Below are positions 7,733 through 15,878 of a stretch of 64,000 nucleotides of DNA, piece by piece. The first letter of the stretch is position 1. Every line of letters begins with the position of its first letter. This stretch comes from Herbiconiux oxytropis. Lineage in GTDB: Bacteria; Actinomycetota; Actinomycetes; Actinomycetales; Microbacteriaceae. The DNA lies in assembly GCF_024979315.1 (NCBI RefSeq), contig NZ_JANLCK010000003.1, forward strand, positions 62,001 to 126,000, given 5' to 3'. The notes beneath the pieces were generated by a model. The model was given only the letters and a program-made list of their open reading frames with translations. It had not been told where the DNA came from and searched no databases. Both the position numbers and the translations under genes were made by a program.

Positions 7733-8344
7733 GTGGCGAAACTGTACTTCCGATTCGGGGCGATGAACAGCGGCAAGAGCACCGCGATGCTCCAGGCCGC
7801 GTTCAACTACGAGGAGCGCGGACAGCAGGTGCTCATCGCGAAGCCGTCGATCGACACCAAGGGCGACCTGCAGATCGTCTCCCGGCTCGGAGTCACCCGC
7901 GATGCCGACTTCCTCATCGCGCCCGACACCGACGTGCGGGTCGAGTTCGCGGCGCGGCGCGACGAGGTCGTGCTGCAGACCGGATCGGAGGTGAGCTGCC
8001 TGCTGATCGACGAGGCGCAGTTCCTCACCCCGCTGCAGGTCGACGACCTGCTCCGCATCGCCATCCTCGACGGCGTCCCGGTGCTCGCCTACGGCATCCG
8101 GAGCGATTTCCTGACCGCGGGCTTCCCGGGCAGCATCCGTCTGCTCGAGGTGGCGCACTCGCTCGAGGAGCTCAAGACCATCTGCCGCTGCGGTCGCAAG
8201 GCGATCTTCAACGCGCGCCGGATCGGGGACCGTTACATCTTCGACGGTGCTCAGGTGGCCATCGACGGAGAGGACGTGACCTACGAGTCGCTCTGCGGTG
8301 CCTGCTACCTCGAGGAGTCACACGGGGTGCTCGGCCGCCACTGA
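7733..8344 (+). CDS. tdk: Thymidine kinase
   Basis: Type II thymidine kinase of 203 residues that phosphorylates thymidine with ATP in the salvage route to dTTP. The P-loop is GAMNSGKS (9-16); the LLIDEAQFL strand supplies the Walker B aspartate and the catalytic-base region; the lasso domain has the zinc cysteines CRCGRK and CGACY near residues 145-150 and 185-190. Length fits the family. The start is GTG 7733, since translation from the first ATG would lose the first strand. The small unknown gene at 8376 follows after 31 bp and may share the transcript. Confidence 0.95.
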   Translation: MAKLYFRFGAMNSGKSTAMLQAAFNYEERGQQVLIAKPSIDTKGDLQIVSRLGVTRDADFLIAPDTDVRVEFAARRDEVVLQTGSEVSCLLIDEAQFLTPLQVDDLLRIAILDGVPVLAYGIRSDFLTAGFPGSIRLLEVAHSLEELKTICRCGRKAIFNARRIGDRYIFDGAQVAIDGEDVTYESLCGACYLEESHGVLGRH

Positions 8345-8375
8345 GCCCGAGCCTCCACCGAAAGGACACGGCTGA

Positions 8376-8669
8376 ATGCTCCCTCCCATCATCGTCGAGA
8401 TCGCCGAAGTCGACGGCACCACGGTCGAGGTGCCCCTCGGCACCCTGCTCGTGCTCGCCACAGGCCGGGATGCGGCGGTCTCCGGCTGGTCGGCGCAGAT
8501 CGCCGATTCCGCGGTGGCGTCGTTCGTGCCCGGTCGCGACGACGGCAGTGCGACGTTCAATCCGGGCGTCGAGCCGCACTCCGTGGGCGTCACCGAGGTC
8601 GTGCTGCGTGGCGGCGGCGCCGGCGCGGTGCTCACTTTCACCCTCACGGTCGCGCCGCCCGCGAGGTAG
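8376..8669 (+). CDS. Hypothetical protein, 97 aa
   Basis: Small protein not recognised. A GAAAGGA Shine-Dalgarno lies about 10 nt upstream of ATG 8376. The sequence is rich in beta-branched residues and glycine with short predicted strands (IIVEIAEVDG, VEVPLGTLLVLAT, VGVTEVVLRGG, LTFTLTV), giving the look of a small all-beta domain of immunoglobulin or jelly-roll type. It has no signal peptide, cysteine or membrane helix. It follows thymidine kinase and precedes another short unknown gene on the same strand. Confidence 0.6.
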   Translation: MLPPIIVEIAEVDGTTVEVPLGTLLVLATGRDAAVSGWSAQIADSAVASFVPGRDDGSATFNPGVEPHSVGVTEVVLRGGGAGAVLTFTLTVAPPAR

Positions 8670-8735
8670 CGGCACCAAGGGCGCGGGAGCGCAACGGGGT
8701 TGCCGCTCCCGCTGGCCGGGAGCAGGGTGGGAGAC

Positions 8736-9071
8736 ATGAAGAGTGTCTCCTATGCCGGTCTCAGCTTCCAGACAGCCGACGAAGTAGCCGATGCCCTTCT
8801 GCGGCTCGCGACAGCCCTGGGCGTGAAAGAGAAGGCCGAGACGGTCGAGATCCCCATCGTGGAAGAGGGTGGCGCGCTCAACATCGTGCAGCTCGTGGTC
8901 GGGCCGGCCAGCCAGTTCATCTCCCGGCATGTCGACTCTCCCTACGCCGACCCCGAGAGCGGTGAGGTGGTGGAGCGGCTCGACCAGCGCACGAGGCTCC
9001 TCGAACTGCCGCGCGCCGCAGCCGTCTCGGCGAGCGAGTACGACCGGTTCGACATCGACCAGCCGTCGTGA
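8736..9071 (+). CDS. Hypothetical protein, 111 aa
   Basis: Small acidic protein of unknown function. ATG 8736 is preferred over an in-frame start at 8700 because GGGTGGGAG precedes it at the right distance. The sequence begins with a strand and helix (SYAGLSFQTADEVADALLRL), continues with a basic and acidic helix and a beta hairpin (VEIPIVEEGG, NIVQLVVGPA), and ends with a tail rich in Ser and Asp. No family motif, signal peptide or membrane segment. It ends just before the hairpin at 9105-9139. Confidence 0.6.
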   Translation: MKSVSYAGLSFQTADEVADALLRLATALGVKEKAETVEIPIVEEGGALNIVQLVVGPASQFISRHVDSPYADPESGEVVERLDQRTRLLELPRAAAVSASEYDRFDIDQPS

Positions 9072-9104
9072 GCGGGCAACCGCAGCCCTAATGGCCCTTG
9101 ACGC

Positions 9105-9139
9105 GAGAAGCCGGTCAGATCTGATCTGACCGGCTTCTC
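9105..9139. terminator. 16-bp perfect hairpin between converging transcripts
   Basis: GAGAAGCCGGTCAGAT (9105-9120) and ATCTGACCGGCTTCTC (9124-9139) pair exactly around a 3-nt loop. It lies between a plus-strand gene end and the minus-strand tRNA-Pro, so it can end both transcripts. Confidence 0.7.
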
Positions 9140-9143
9140 TCTG

Positions 9144-9217
9144 TCGGGGTAGCGGGATTCGAACCCACGACCTCCTCGTCCCGAACGAGGCGCGCTACCA
9201 AGCTGCGCCACACCCCG
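9144..9217 (-). tRNA. tRNA-Pro (CGG)
   Basis: Full cloverleaf on the minus strand: acceptor CGGGGTG/TACCCCG with discriminator A, D-arm with AGCTTGGTA, anticodon stem CCTCG/CGAGG enclosing TTCGGGA (anticodon CGG), and T-arm GTGGG-TTCGAAT-CCCGC. No CCA is encoded. Confidence 0.95.
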
Positions 9218-9295
9218 AAGTGGATCGCCACGTCTCCGCGGCCAAGGCCTCGTTAAGGATAGCCGATAAATCCGGAGCGTTCGACCGCCTGTGGA

Positions 9296-10222
9296 TCAGG
9301 GGCGGGACGTGAGGGTGAGCAGTGTCACCTCGGGCCGGCAGGCGAAGCGGAACGGGGCGTAGATCGATGTGCCGAGGCCTGCCGAGACGTTGAGGAAGGC
9401 TGAGCGGAATCCGTGGCGCCAGAGGCTCAGGCCCTTGACCTGCTTCCGGGGGATGTCGCAATTGGTCACGAGTGCACCGTAGCCGGGCACGCAGACCTGG
9501 CCCCCGTGGGTGTGACCGGCGAACACGACCTCCGCGCCGTGGGTCACGAAGGAGTTCAAGACATACTGATACGGCGCGTGGGCCACGCCGATCCGCAGGC
9601 GCGGACCGCGGTCGTCGTCTTCGAGCAGTGCGTCGAGGGCGCCGGGGATGCGATCGAGCCGGTCGAAGTGCCGGTGCGGGTCGTCCACACCGAAGAAGTC
9701 GATGATGGTTCCCTGCACCTCGGTGGTGACCGCCGCGTTGTTGAGGTTCTTCCAGCCGAGGGAGTCGAAGTAGGCGGTCAAGGCATCGGTGTCGAGTTTC
9801 TCGACCCGATGCGCGTGCTTCGACGGGCCGAGGAAGTAGCGCAACGGGTTCTTGAACGAAGGGCCGAAGTAGTCGTTGGAGCCGTGCACGTAGACGCCGG
9901 GGATGCCGGCGAAGACATCGAACGCCGCCTTGATGCCCGCGAGACCGTCACGGTGCCCGAGGTTGTCTCCGGTGTCGACGATGAGCTGCGGATCCAGGCG
10001 CGCGAGCTCCCGAACCCACTGCTGCTTGTCGGTCTGCCAGGGCGCCATGTGCAGGTCGCTGAGGTGCAGCACGCGCAGCGGAGCGGAGCCCGGGGGAAGG
10101 ACCGGCACGGTGGCGGTGCGCAAGGTGTACTGCTTGCGCTCGACGAAGGTGCCGTAAGCGACCGCGCCGGCGCCGGCCGCCGCGACGAGCCCTACGGCTG
10201 TCGCGGCGGCACGAGCACTCAC
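9296..10222 (-). CDS. Metallophosphoesterase (YkuE-like), membrane-tethered
   Basis: Calcineurin-like phosphoesterase of 308 residues. An N-terminal hydrophobic stretch (about 5-25, Ala/Gly/Val-rich) probably anchors it in the membrane or exports it. Metal-binding motifs occur in order: HLSDLHM (D-x-H), VDTGDN (GD), HGSNDYFG in place of GNHD (with Asn and Asp kept), a late HAP and the final GHTHGG. These bind two metal ions that cleave a phosphoester; the natural substrate is unknown. It begins 2 bp after the stop of the penicillin-binding protein gene and is almost certainly co-transcribed with it, as I recall for Rv3683 and ponA2 of M. tuberculosis. Confidence 0.88.
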   Translation of the reverse strand: MSARAAATAVGLVAAAGAGAVAYGTFVERKQYTLRTATVPVLPPGSAPLRVLHLSDLHMAPWQTDKQQWVRELARLDPQLIVDTGDNLGHRDGLAGIKAAFDVFAGIPGVYVHGSNDYFGPSFKNPLRYFLGPSKHAHRVEKLDTDALTAYFDSLGWKNLNNAAVTTEVQGTIIDFFGVDDPHRHFDRLDRIPGALDALLEDDDRGPRLRIGVAHAPYQYVLNSFVTHGAEVVFAGHTHGGQVCVPGYGALVTNCDIPRKQVKGLSLWRHGFRSAFLNVSAGLGTSIYAPFRFACRPEVTLLTLTSRP

Positions 10223-10224
10223 GC

Positions 10225-12732
10225 TCAGCCTGCCTTCGTGGTGACCCTGAGCTTGTCGCTCCCGGCACGGATCGGCTCGCCTGCGCCGGGCGAGGTTGCC
10301 GTGACCTTCACGCCACTACCACCGGACGGGCCGTCGAACACGATCTGGTTCTGCTGGATGCCGGCCGCGGTGATGGCGGCGACGGCCTGACTCGGCGACA
10401 TGCCTGTCACGTTCGGCACCGAGCGCAACTGGCCGTTGGAGGTGAAGACGGTGATCGTCGACCCCTTCGTGGCCGAACCTGCGGGGGAGCTGCCGTCGAC
10501 GAGGCCGGCCGGCTGGGTGGAGTCGATCACCCCGCCGTCCTGGAAGTCGAAGCCGGCGGCCGTGACCGCACCACGGGCGGCATCGATGGTCATGCCGGCG
10601 AGGTTGGGGATGTTCACCTGCACGCCGTTGATCAGGTCGCTCGTGGCGCTCGGGAACTGGTTGCCGCCGTACTTCGTGTTGGCGTTGCCCATGTAGGTGC
10701 TCCAGATGAAGTGCCGGAGCTGGCCGCCGTTCTGGCCGTTGACCGAGGTGTTGCGGAGCGAGACGGTGCCCACGACATTGCCCACCCAGACCGCGGTGGC
10801 GAGCTCGGTCGTGGCGCCCACGAACCAGGTGTCCTTCTCGGAGTCGGTGGTGCCGGTCTTGCCGAAGAGCGGGATGCCGTCGTCGGGGTTCGAGGCTGCA
10901 CCGGTTCCACCGTTGACGACGCCCTTGAGCGCGTCGACCATGGCGGCGGCCACGTTGGGCTCGACCGCGGGAGTGCAGGTCGAAGGAGGCACCGGGAGCT
11001 CATTGCCCTGGTTGTCGAGGATCCGCTTGATCGCGACGGGGGAGCAGTAGACCCCCTCGTTGGCGACCGCGGCGAACGCGCCCGCCATGGTGAGCGGAGC
11101 AATCTCGTTGGTGCCGAGCACATCGGCCGGGTTGTCGCCCAGCGGGTTGCCGTCGGCGCGGTGCACTCCGAACGCCTCGGCGGTCTGCTTGATCTCGCAC
11201 TGGTCGAGCTTCTGCGCCATGCGCAGGTAGGCGAGGTTGACCGACGCCGCAGTGGCGGCGCGCACGGTGACGTTGCCGGGGTTCGATCCGCCGTCGTTCT
11301 TGACCGCGTAGGTGCCGCCGTTGCCGCCGGTGCAGCTGTTGCGGAACTGCGCGAGGTTGAGCGTTCCCGCGTTGCCGTTGATGATGTCGCCGAGCGAGTG
11401 GCCCGTCTTCAGCCAGTCGGCGAGGGTGAAGATCTTGTAGGTCGATCCCACCTGGAAGCCGGTCGATCCGCCGTAAGCGAAGTCGGTGCTGTAGTTCACG
11501 GCGCTGGCACCCGGGTTGGTGGCAGTGACCTCGGGGTCGGCCGAGTAGTCCTTGTTCTGCACCATCGCGAGCACCTCGCCGGTGCCGGGCCGCACCGTCA
11601 CGAGCGAGGATCCGATGTCGAAGTCGTAGGCCTTCGGCACGTTGGCGTTCACGGCGTCCATCGCCGCGATCTGCAGGTCGACGTCGAGGGTCGTGTAGAT
11701 CTGGTAGCCGCCGGTCTTGAAGTTGGTCCAGCGGGTGTTCTCGTCCTCACCGAAGGCGGGGTCGTTCTTCACGATGGCGGTCACGTAGTCGCAGAAGAAC
11801 CCGGCGGCGATGTCGTTCGCGGTCTGGCAGCCCGTCGAGGGCGGCACGATGTTCGGGGTCACCGGGGTGGCGATGGCCTCGTCGAACTGCGCCTGGCTGA
11901 TCTTGTGCTCCTTGAGCATGGCGGGCAGCACGTCGAGGTCGCGGCGGGCCTGGTTGTCCGGGATGTTCTCCGGCCAGTCGATGCGCAGGTCGTTCGGCGC
12001 GTTGACGATGGCCACGAGGCTCGCCGCCTGCGCCACGGTCAGATCGGTGGCGTTCACGCCGAAGTAGTACTTCGCGGCCGACTGGATGCCGTAGACCCGG
12101 CCGCCGAAGGGCGCGATGTTGAGGTAGCCGAGGAGGATGTCGTCCTTCGAGAACTCCTTCTCTAGGCCGATCGCGAGCTTGATCTCCTTGAGCTTGCGAT
12201 CGATCGTGGTCTTCGTCGCCTCTTCGTAGGCGGCGTCGCGCTCCGCCTCGTCCTGGATCGACTCGGCCTTCTGCACCTGGATGTTGCGGACGTACTGCAT
12301 CGAGATCGTCGATGCACCACTGCCTGAGGTCTCGAGGGCGTTGCCGGCGGCCGCACGCAGGGTCGACTGGATGTCGACGCCGCCGTGGGAGTAGAAGCGG
12401 GGGTCCTCGGTGGCGATCACCGCGTCTTTGACGAAGGGGGAGATCTGGTCCCACCCGACCTCTTCGCGGTCCTGCTCGAACACGGAGGCGAGGAGCCGGG
12501 GGCTGCCGTCGCTGTTCGTGGCGTAGATGTTGGTCTTCTCGGCAAGCTCGTCCGGCTTGATGTAGCTCGGGAGGTTCTCGAACATACCGATCGAGTTGTT
12601 CGCGGCAATGCCGGTCACGGCGAGTGCGGGCGTGACCATGGCTGTGACGAGGATGCCCGCGATTGCGCTCATACCCACGATCCCCAGAATGGCTCCGACC
12701 ACACCGCTAGCTGAGGCTTTCGGGGCAGACAT
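10225..12732 (-). CDS. Bifunctional class A penicillin-binding protein with PASTA repeats
   Basis: Peptidoglycan polymerase and cross-linker of 835 residues, acting on lipid II outside the membrane. One membrane helix (about 10-45) is followed by a GT51 glycosyltransferase domain with catalytic Glu109 in ATEDPRFYSHGG, then a transpeptidase domain with SxxK Ser430-Thr-Tyr-Lys433, SxN Ser497-Val-Asn499 and KTG at 625-627. Two PASTA repeats form the C-terminus (about 695-765 and 766-835). ATG 12732 is set by a TACCCT -10 box 7 nt upstream; the longer open frame runs into the neighbouring plus-strand genes. Its position beside the phosphoesterase suggests a PonA2-type enzyme. Confidence 0.93.
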   Translation of the reverse strand: MSAPKASASGVVGAILGIVGMSAIAGILVTAMVTPALAVTGIAANNSIGMFENLPSYIKPDELAEKTNIYATNSDGSPRLLASVFEQDREEVGWDQISPFVKDAVIATEDPRFYSHGGVDIQSTLRAAAGNALETSGSGASTISMQYVRNIQVQKAESIQDEAERDAAYEEATKTTIDRKLKEIKLAIGLEKEFSKDDILLGYLNIAPFGGRVYGIQSAAKYYFGVNATDLTVAQAASLVAIVNAPNDLRIDWPENIPDNQARRDLDVLPAMLKEHKISQAQFDEAIATPVTPNIVPPSTGCQTANDIAAGFFCDYVTAIVKNDPAFGEDENTRWTNFKTGGYQIYTTLDVDLQIAAMDAVNANVPKAYDFDIGSSLVTVRPGTGEVLAMVQNKDYSADPEVTATNPGASAVNYSTDFAYGGSTGFQVGSTYKIFTLADWLKTGHSLGDIINGNAGTLNLAQFRNSCTGGNGGTYAVKNDGGSNPGNVTVRAATAASVNLAYLRMAQKLDQCEIKQTAEAFGVHRADGNPLGDNPADVLGTNEIAPLTMAGAFAAVANEGVYCSPVAIKRILDNQGNELPVPPSTCTPAVEPNVAAAMVDALKGVVNGGTGAASNPDDGIPLFGKTGTTDSEKDTWFVGATTELATAVWVGNVVGTVSLRNTSVNGQNGGQLRHFIWSTYMGNANTKYGGNQFPSATSDLINGVQVNIPNLAGMTIDAARGAVTAAGFDFQDGGVIDSTQPAGLVDGSSPAGSATKGSTITVFTSNGQLRSVPNVTGMSPSQAVAAITAAGIQQNQIVFDGPSGGSGVKVTATSPGAGEPIRAGSDKLRVTTKAG

Positions 12733-12739
12733 AGGATCA

Positions 12740-12745
12740 AGGGTA
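12740..12745 (-). promoter_or_regulatory. -10 box TACCCT for the penicillin-binding protein gene
   Basis: On the minus strand TACCCT ends 7 nt before ATG 12732; this decides the start of a frame that stays open for another 213 codons. Confidence 0.5.
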
Positions 12746-12775
12746 AGTGACAAAGCTATGAATTGCTGAGAAGGG

Positions 12776-12973
12776 ATGGCTGTGCCGAACTCTGCGCCTG
12801 CCTGGGAATACGTGACGACGCCGTTGATGATCCACAACACCACGGGCATCCTGAACTCCTGGGGGTCGGACGGGTGGGAGCTCGTGCAGATCGTGACGGG
12901 GCCCGAGGGTGGTCTGGTGGCGTATCTCAAGCGGCCTGTTGCCTCCGCGTCTGCTCCCGCATCGGGAGCGTGA
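12776..12973 (+). CDS. Small DUF4177-like protein, 65 aa
   Basis: Short cytoplasmic protein with the layout of DUF4177: WEYVTTPL strand, a helix ending NSWGSDGWELVQIV, and a closing GGLVAYLKRP strand. The function of the family is not known. ATG 12776 follows GAGAAGGG. It is divergent from the penicillin-binding protein gene, and its TGA overlaps the GTG of the RidA gene (GTGA), so the two proteins are made from one message. As I recall the same pair occurs in M. tuberculosis (Rv3678A and Rv3678c). Confidence 0.75.
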   Translation: MAVPNSAPAWEYVTTPLMIHNTTGILNSWGSDGWELVQIVTGPEGGLVAYLKRPVASASAPASGA

Positions 12974-13449
12974 GTCCCGTGTCGCAGGTCGCCACCCGGC
13001 TCTCGGAGCTCGGCGTCACCATCCCTACGGTCTCGGCACCCGCCGGTGCCTACATCCCCGCCGTCATCTCGGGCCGGCTCGTCTTCACCGCGGGCCAGCT
13101 GCCGTTCGTCGATGGCGCGCTGCCCGCTACGGGCAAGGTCGGCGAAGGCGCCGGCCTGGTCTCTCCCACCGACGCGAAGGGCTACGCGCGACTCTCGGCC
13201 GTGAACGCGCTCGCCGCCGTGGAGAGCGTGCTCGGCTCGCTCGATCGTGTCACGCGGATCGTGAAGGTCGTGGGGTTCGTGGCTTCGGACCCGTCGTTCA
13301 GCGGGCAGCCCGGTGTCATCAACGGCGCCTCGGAATTCCTCGTCGATGTGTTCGGCGACCAGGGGATCCACGCGCGTTCGGCGGTGGGCGTGGCGGTGCT
13401 GCCGCTCGACTCGCCCGTCGAGGTGGAGCTGATCGTCGAGTTCGACTAG
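12970..13449 (+). CDS. RidA/YjgF-family enamine/imine deaminase
   Basis: RidA-like protein of 159 residues; family members hydrolyse reactive enamine and imine intermediates of amino-acid metabolism such as 2-aminoacrylate. The fold is visible from LVFTAGQLPF through NALAAVESVLGSLDRVTRIVKV to the closing strand VEVELIVEFD. The substrate-binding arginine is kept (Arg136 in HARSAVGV). The first 25 residues are longer than in typical RidA, as in the YjgH-like actinobacterial group. GTG 12970 overlaps the stop of the preceding gene. It converges with acs after 18 bp. Confidence 0.85.
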   Translation: MSPVSQVATRLSELGVTIPTVSAPAGAYIPAVISGRLVFTAGQLPFVDGALPATGKVGEGAGLVSPTDAKGYARLSAVNALAAVESVLGSLDRVTRIVKVVGFVASDPSFSGQPGVINGASEFLVDVFGDQGIHARSAVGVAVLPLDSPVEVELIVEFD

Positions 13450-13467
13450 TTGCGGGCTGCCCGCCCG

Positions 13468-15444
13468 TCAGCGCATGGTCTTCGAGATCACGCTCATCAC
13501 GTGCGTGTCGGCGAGTGTAGTCGTGTCGCCCACCTCGCGGCCTTCGGCGACGTCGCGGAGGAGGCGCCGCATGATCTTGCCGGAGCGGGTCTTGGGCAGT
13601 TCGGTGACGATGAAGACCTCGCGGGGTCGTGCGATGGCGCCGATCTGGGCGGCGACGTGCGCCCGCAGGATCGCGCCGGCGTCGTCGGCCGCCGCGGCAT
13701 CCGCTTGGCTGGCGCGGGTGATGACGAACGCGACCACAGCCTGACCGGTGGTCTCGTCGCTCGCGCCCACGACGGCCGCCTCGGCGACCATGGGGTGCGA
13801 CACGAGGCTCGACTCGATCTCGGCCGTGCTGAGGCGGTGGCCGGAGACGTTCATGACGTCGTCGACGCGGCCGAGGAGCCAGATGTCTCCGTCTTTGTCG
13901 CGTCGGGCGCCGTCGCCGGCGAAGTAGGTGCTGGGGCCGAACTTCGACCAGTAGGTCTCGACGAACCGGTCGGGGTCGCCCCAGATGCCTCGGAGCATGC
14001 TCGGCCACGGCTCGGTCACCACGAGCAGGCCGCCCTGGTCGGCGCCGGTGGAGTGGAAGCCCTCGTCGACGACATCGATCGCGATTCCCGGGATCGGCAC
14101 CTGCGCGCTGCCAGGCTTCAGGGTGGTCACGCCGGGCAGGGCCGAGAGCATGATCGCACCCGTCTCGGTCTGCCACCACGTGTCGACCACCGGGGTGGTG
14201 CCGCCGCCGATGACGTCGCGGTACCAGACCCACGCCTCCGGGTTGATGGGTTCGCCCACGCTGCCGAGCAGGCGCAGGCTCGACAGGTCGAATTCCGCCG
14301 GGATCTGGCGGCCGAGCTTCATGAAGGTGCGGATGGCGGTGGGGGCGGCGTAGAGGATCGACACCTTGTGCTTCTGCACGATCTCCCACCACCGCCCGGG
14401 GTGCGGGGTGTCGGGGGTGCCCTCGTAGATGACCTGGGTGGCGCCGTTGGCGAGCGGCCCGTAGACCACGTACGAGTGCCCCGTGATCCATCCCACATCT
14501 GCAGTCGACCAATACACGTCCTCCTCGGGCTTCAGGTCGAACACATTCTTGTGAGTGAACGCGACCTGGGTGAGGTAGCCGCCGGATGTGTGGAGAATTC
14601 CCTTGGGCTTGCCGGTTGTGCCGGAGGTGTAGAGGATGAACAGCGGATTCTCCGCCGGGAACGCCTTCGCGATGTGCTCGGAGTCGACCTGGGCGATCTC
14701 CTCGTCCCACCACAGATCCCGGCCCTCGACCCAGTCGACGTCGTTGCCGCCGCGCTTCACGACGAGCACGTTCCGGACGGTGGTGCTGGTGCCGTCCGCA
14801 TCGGGTGCGAGAGCGGCGTCGACGGCGGGCTTGAGCGGGAAGACCCGCCCCTTGCGGTAGCCGCCGTCGGCGGTGATCACGAGCTTCGCGCTCGCATCGT
14901 TCACCCGGTCCCGGATGCTCTCGGCGCTGAAACCGCCGAAGATCACGGTGTGCACAGCCCCCAGGCGCGCGACCGCGAGCATCGCGATGACGGCCTCGGG
15001 AACGAGGGGGAGGTAGATCGCGACCCGGTCGCCCTGGCGGATGCCCAGCGCGGTGAGGAGATTGGCGGCTCTCTTCACCTCGGCGGTGAGCTCGGCGTAG
15101 GTGAAGGTGCGGCTGTCGCCGGGCTCGCCCTCCCAGTTCAGAGCGACGCGGTCGCCGTGACCCGCGATGACGTGGCGGTCGAGACAGTTGTAGGCCACGT
15201 TCAGCTCGCCGTCGTCGAACCAGGTCGCGAACGGAGGGTTCGACCAGTCGAGCGTGCGGGAGAAGGGCTTGTGCCAGTGCAGCAGGTCCCTCGCCTGGAC
15301 ACCCCAGAACTCCTGCCGCTCCGCAGGTGTCGTGCCGGCCTGCGTGTAGAGGTCGCGGGTGGCCACAGCCTGTGCGGCGAAAGCGTCGCTCGGCGGGAAC
15401 CGCCGCGACTCGTGCAGCAGATTGTCGATGTTGTCAGCCGTCAT
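13468..15444 (-). CDS. acs: Acetate--CoA ligase
   Basis: Acetyl-CoA synthetase of 658 residues, converting acetate, ATP and CoA to acetyl-CoA via acetyl-AMP. The N-terminal ACAS domain contains HKPFSRTLDWSNPPFATWF; the AMP-binding core is marked by ILYTSGTTGKPKGILHT (P-loop) and VDTWWQTETG; the hinge and C-terminal domain carry FAGDGARRDKDGD and the acetylation lysine in KTRSGKIMRRLLRDV. Length is normal. A GGGAG Shine-Dalgarno precedes ATG 15444. The preceding intergenic region contains the 6C RNA transcribed in the opposite direction. Confidence 0.96.
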   Translation of the reverse strand: MTADNIDNLLHESRRFPPSDAFAAQAVATRDLYTQAGTTPAERQEFWGVQARDLLHWHKPFSRTLDWSNPPFATWFDDGELNVAYNCLDRHVIAGHGDRVALNWEGEPGDSRTFTYAELTAEVKRAANLLTALGIRQGDRVAIYLPLVPEAVIAMLAVARLGAVHTVIFGGFSAESIRDRVNDASAKLVITADGGYRKGRVFPLKPAVDAALAPDADGTSTTVRNVLVVKRGGNDVDWVEGRDLWWDEEIAQVDSEHIAKAFPAENPLFILYTSGTTGKPKGILHTSGGYLTQVAFTHKNVFDLKPEEDVYWSTADVGWITGHSYVVYGPLANGATQVIYEGTPDTPHPGRWWEIVQKHKVSILYAAPTAIRTFMKLGRQIPAEFDLSSLRLLGSVGEPINPEAWVWYRDVIGGGTTPVVDTWWQTETGAIMLSALPGVTTLKPGSAQVPIPGIAIDVVDEGFHSTGADQGGLLVVTEPWPSMLRGIWGDPDRFVETYWSKFGPSTYFAGDGARRDKDGDIWLLGRVDDVMNVSGHRLSTAEIESSLVSHPMVAEAAVVGASDETTGQAVVAFVITRASQADAAAADDAGAILRAHVAAQIGAIARPREVFIVTELPKTRSGKIMRRLLRDVAEGREVGDTTTLADTHVMSVISKTMR

Positions 15445-15600
15445 GTTGCTATCGCTCCCTTGCGAGACACACCCTCGGAATTCCTCGACGATACCGCACC
15501 GCCAGAACGCCCTCGTGCTGCGCTCGTTGCATCCCGTTGCGTGCGTGAGAGGGCGTCGGTGCGACCCCCCATCCGGGGGCTGAGAATTCGCTGGGCTGGT

Positions 15601-15628
15601 TTGACCGGATGTTTCGAGCGGGTAAACT
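15601..15628 (+). promoter_or_regulatory. Promoter of the 6C RNA
   Basis: TTGACC (15601-15606), a 16-bp spacer and TAAACT (15623-15628) form one of the best -35/-10 pairs in the window, placing the start near 15635 at the foot of the first hairpin. Confidence 0.65.
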
Positions 15629-15635
15629 CGTAGCT

Positions 15636-15735
15636 ACCGGACCTCGTGTCCGGATGCAGCGCAACAGTGATTCCCCCCAATCCAGCGTTGCTGCGGCGGC
15701 ACCCTTCCCCCCATTGGGTGCCGCCCCTTCTCTTT
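15636..15735 (+). ncRNA. 6C small RNA (B11-like)
   Basis: About 100-nt RNA with three hairpins. Hairpin 1: CCGGAC/GTCCGG (15637-15653). Hairpin 2: GCAGC (15656-15660) with GCTGC (15690-15694), inner stem GATT/AATC (69-72 with 79-82 of 15600) closing a loop of exactly six C (15673-15678). Hairpin 3: GGCGGCACCC (15695-15704) with GGGTGCCGCC (15716-15725), whose loop holds six C (15707-15712), followed by CCTTCTCTTT as intrinsic terminator. Two stem-loops with six-C loops define the actinobacterial 6C RNA motif. Its position between acs and the Tad genes matches, from memory, B11 in M. tuberculosis, where the C-rich loops base-pair with G-rich mRNA start regions. Confidence 0.88.
15695..15735 (+). 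terminator. Intrinsic terminator of the 6C RNA
   Basis: The third hairpin of the 6C RNA (10 perfect base pairs) is followed by CCTTCTCTTT. It isolates the RNA from the downstream tadA-like gene, which has its own -10 box at 15867. Confidence 0.75.
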
Positions 15736-15866
15736 AAGCGATTCCCTTTCTCTCAGCGATTCTTTGCGGAAGAGCGACGACGAGGTCGTCTCCTGCACAG
15801 GCTGCTTCCGCGCCGATGGTCTTCACAGATCGAGTGAGGGGCAGGCGCGCGGAGGTCTCCGCGGAA

Positions 15867-15872
15867 TAGCGT
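15867..15872 (+). promoter_or_regulatory. -10 box TAGCGT for the Tad locus
   Basis: TAGCGT ends 6 nt before ATG 15879, consistent with a leaderless Tad transcript. Between the 6C terminator and this box (15736-15866) nothing else is recognisable. Confidence 0.5.
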
Positions 15873-15878
15873 GCCCGC

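Noticed and set aside
10711-12165. 484-codon open frame opposite the penicillin-binding protein gene
   Set aside because: Composition is Val/Gly/Arg/His-rich with no domain, and the opposite strand encodes all catalytic motifs of a PBP. It is a GC-driven shadow frame; the same applies to the long frames opposite topA, ribBA and the VWA protein.
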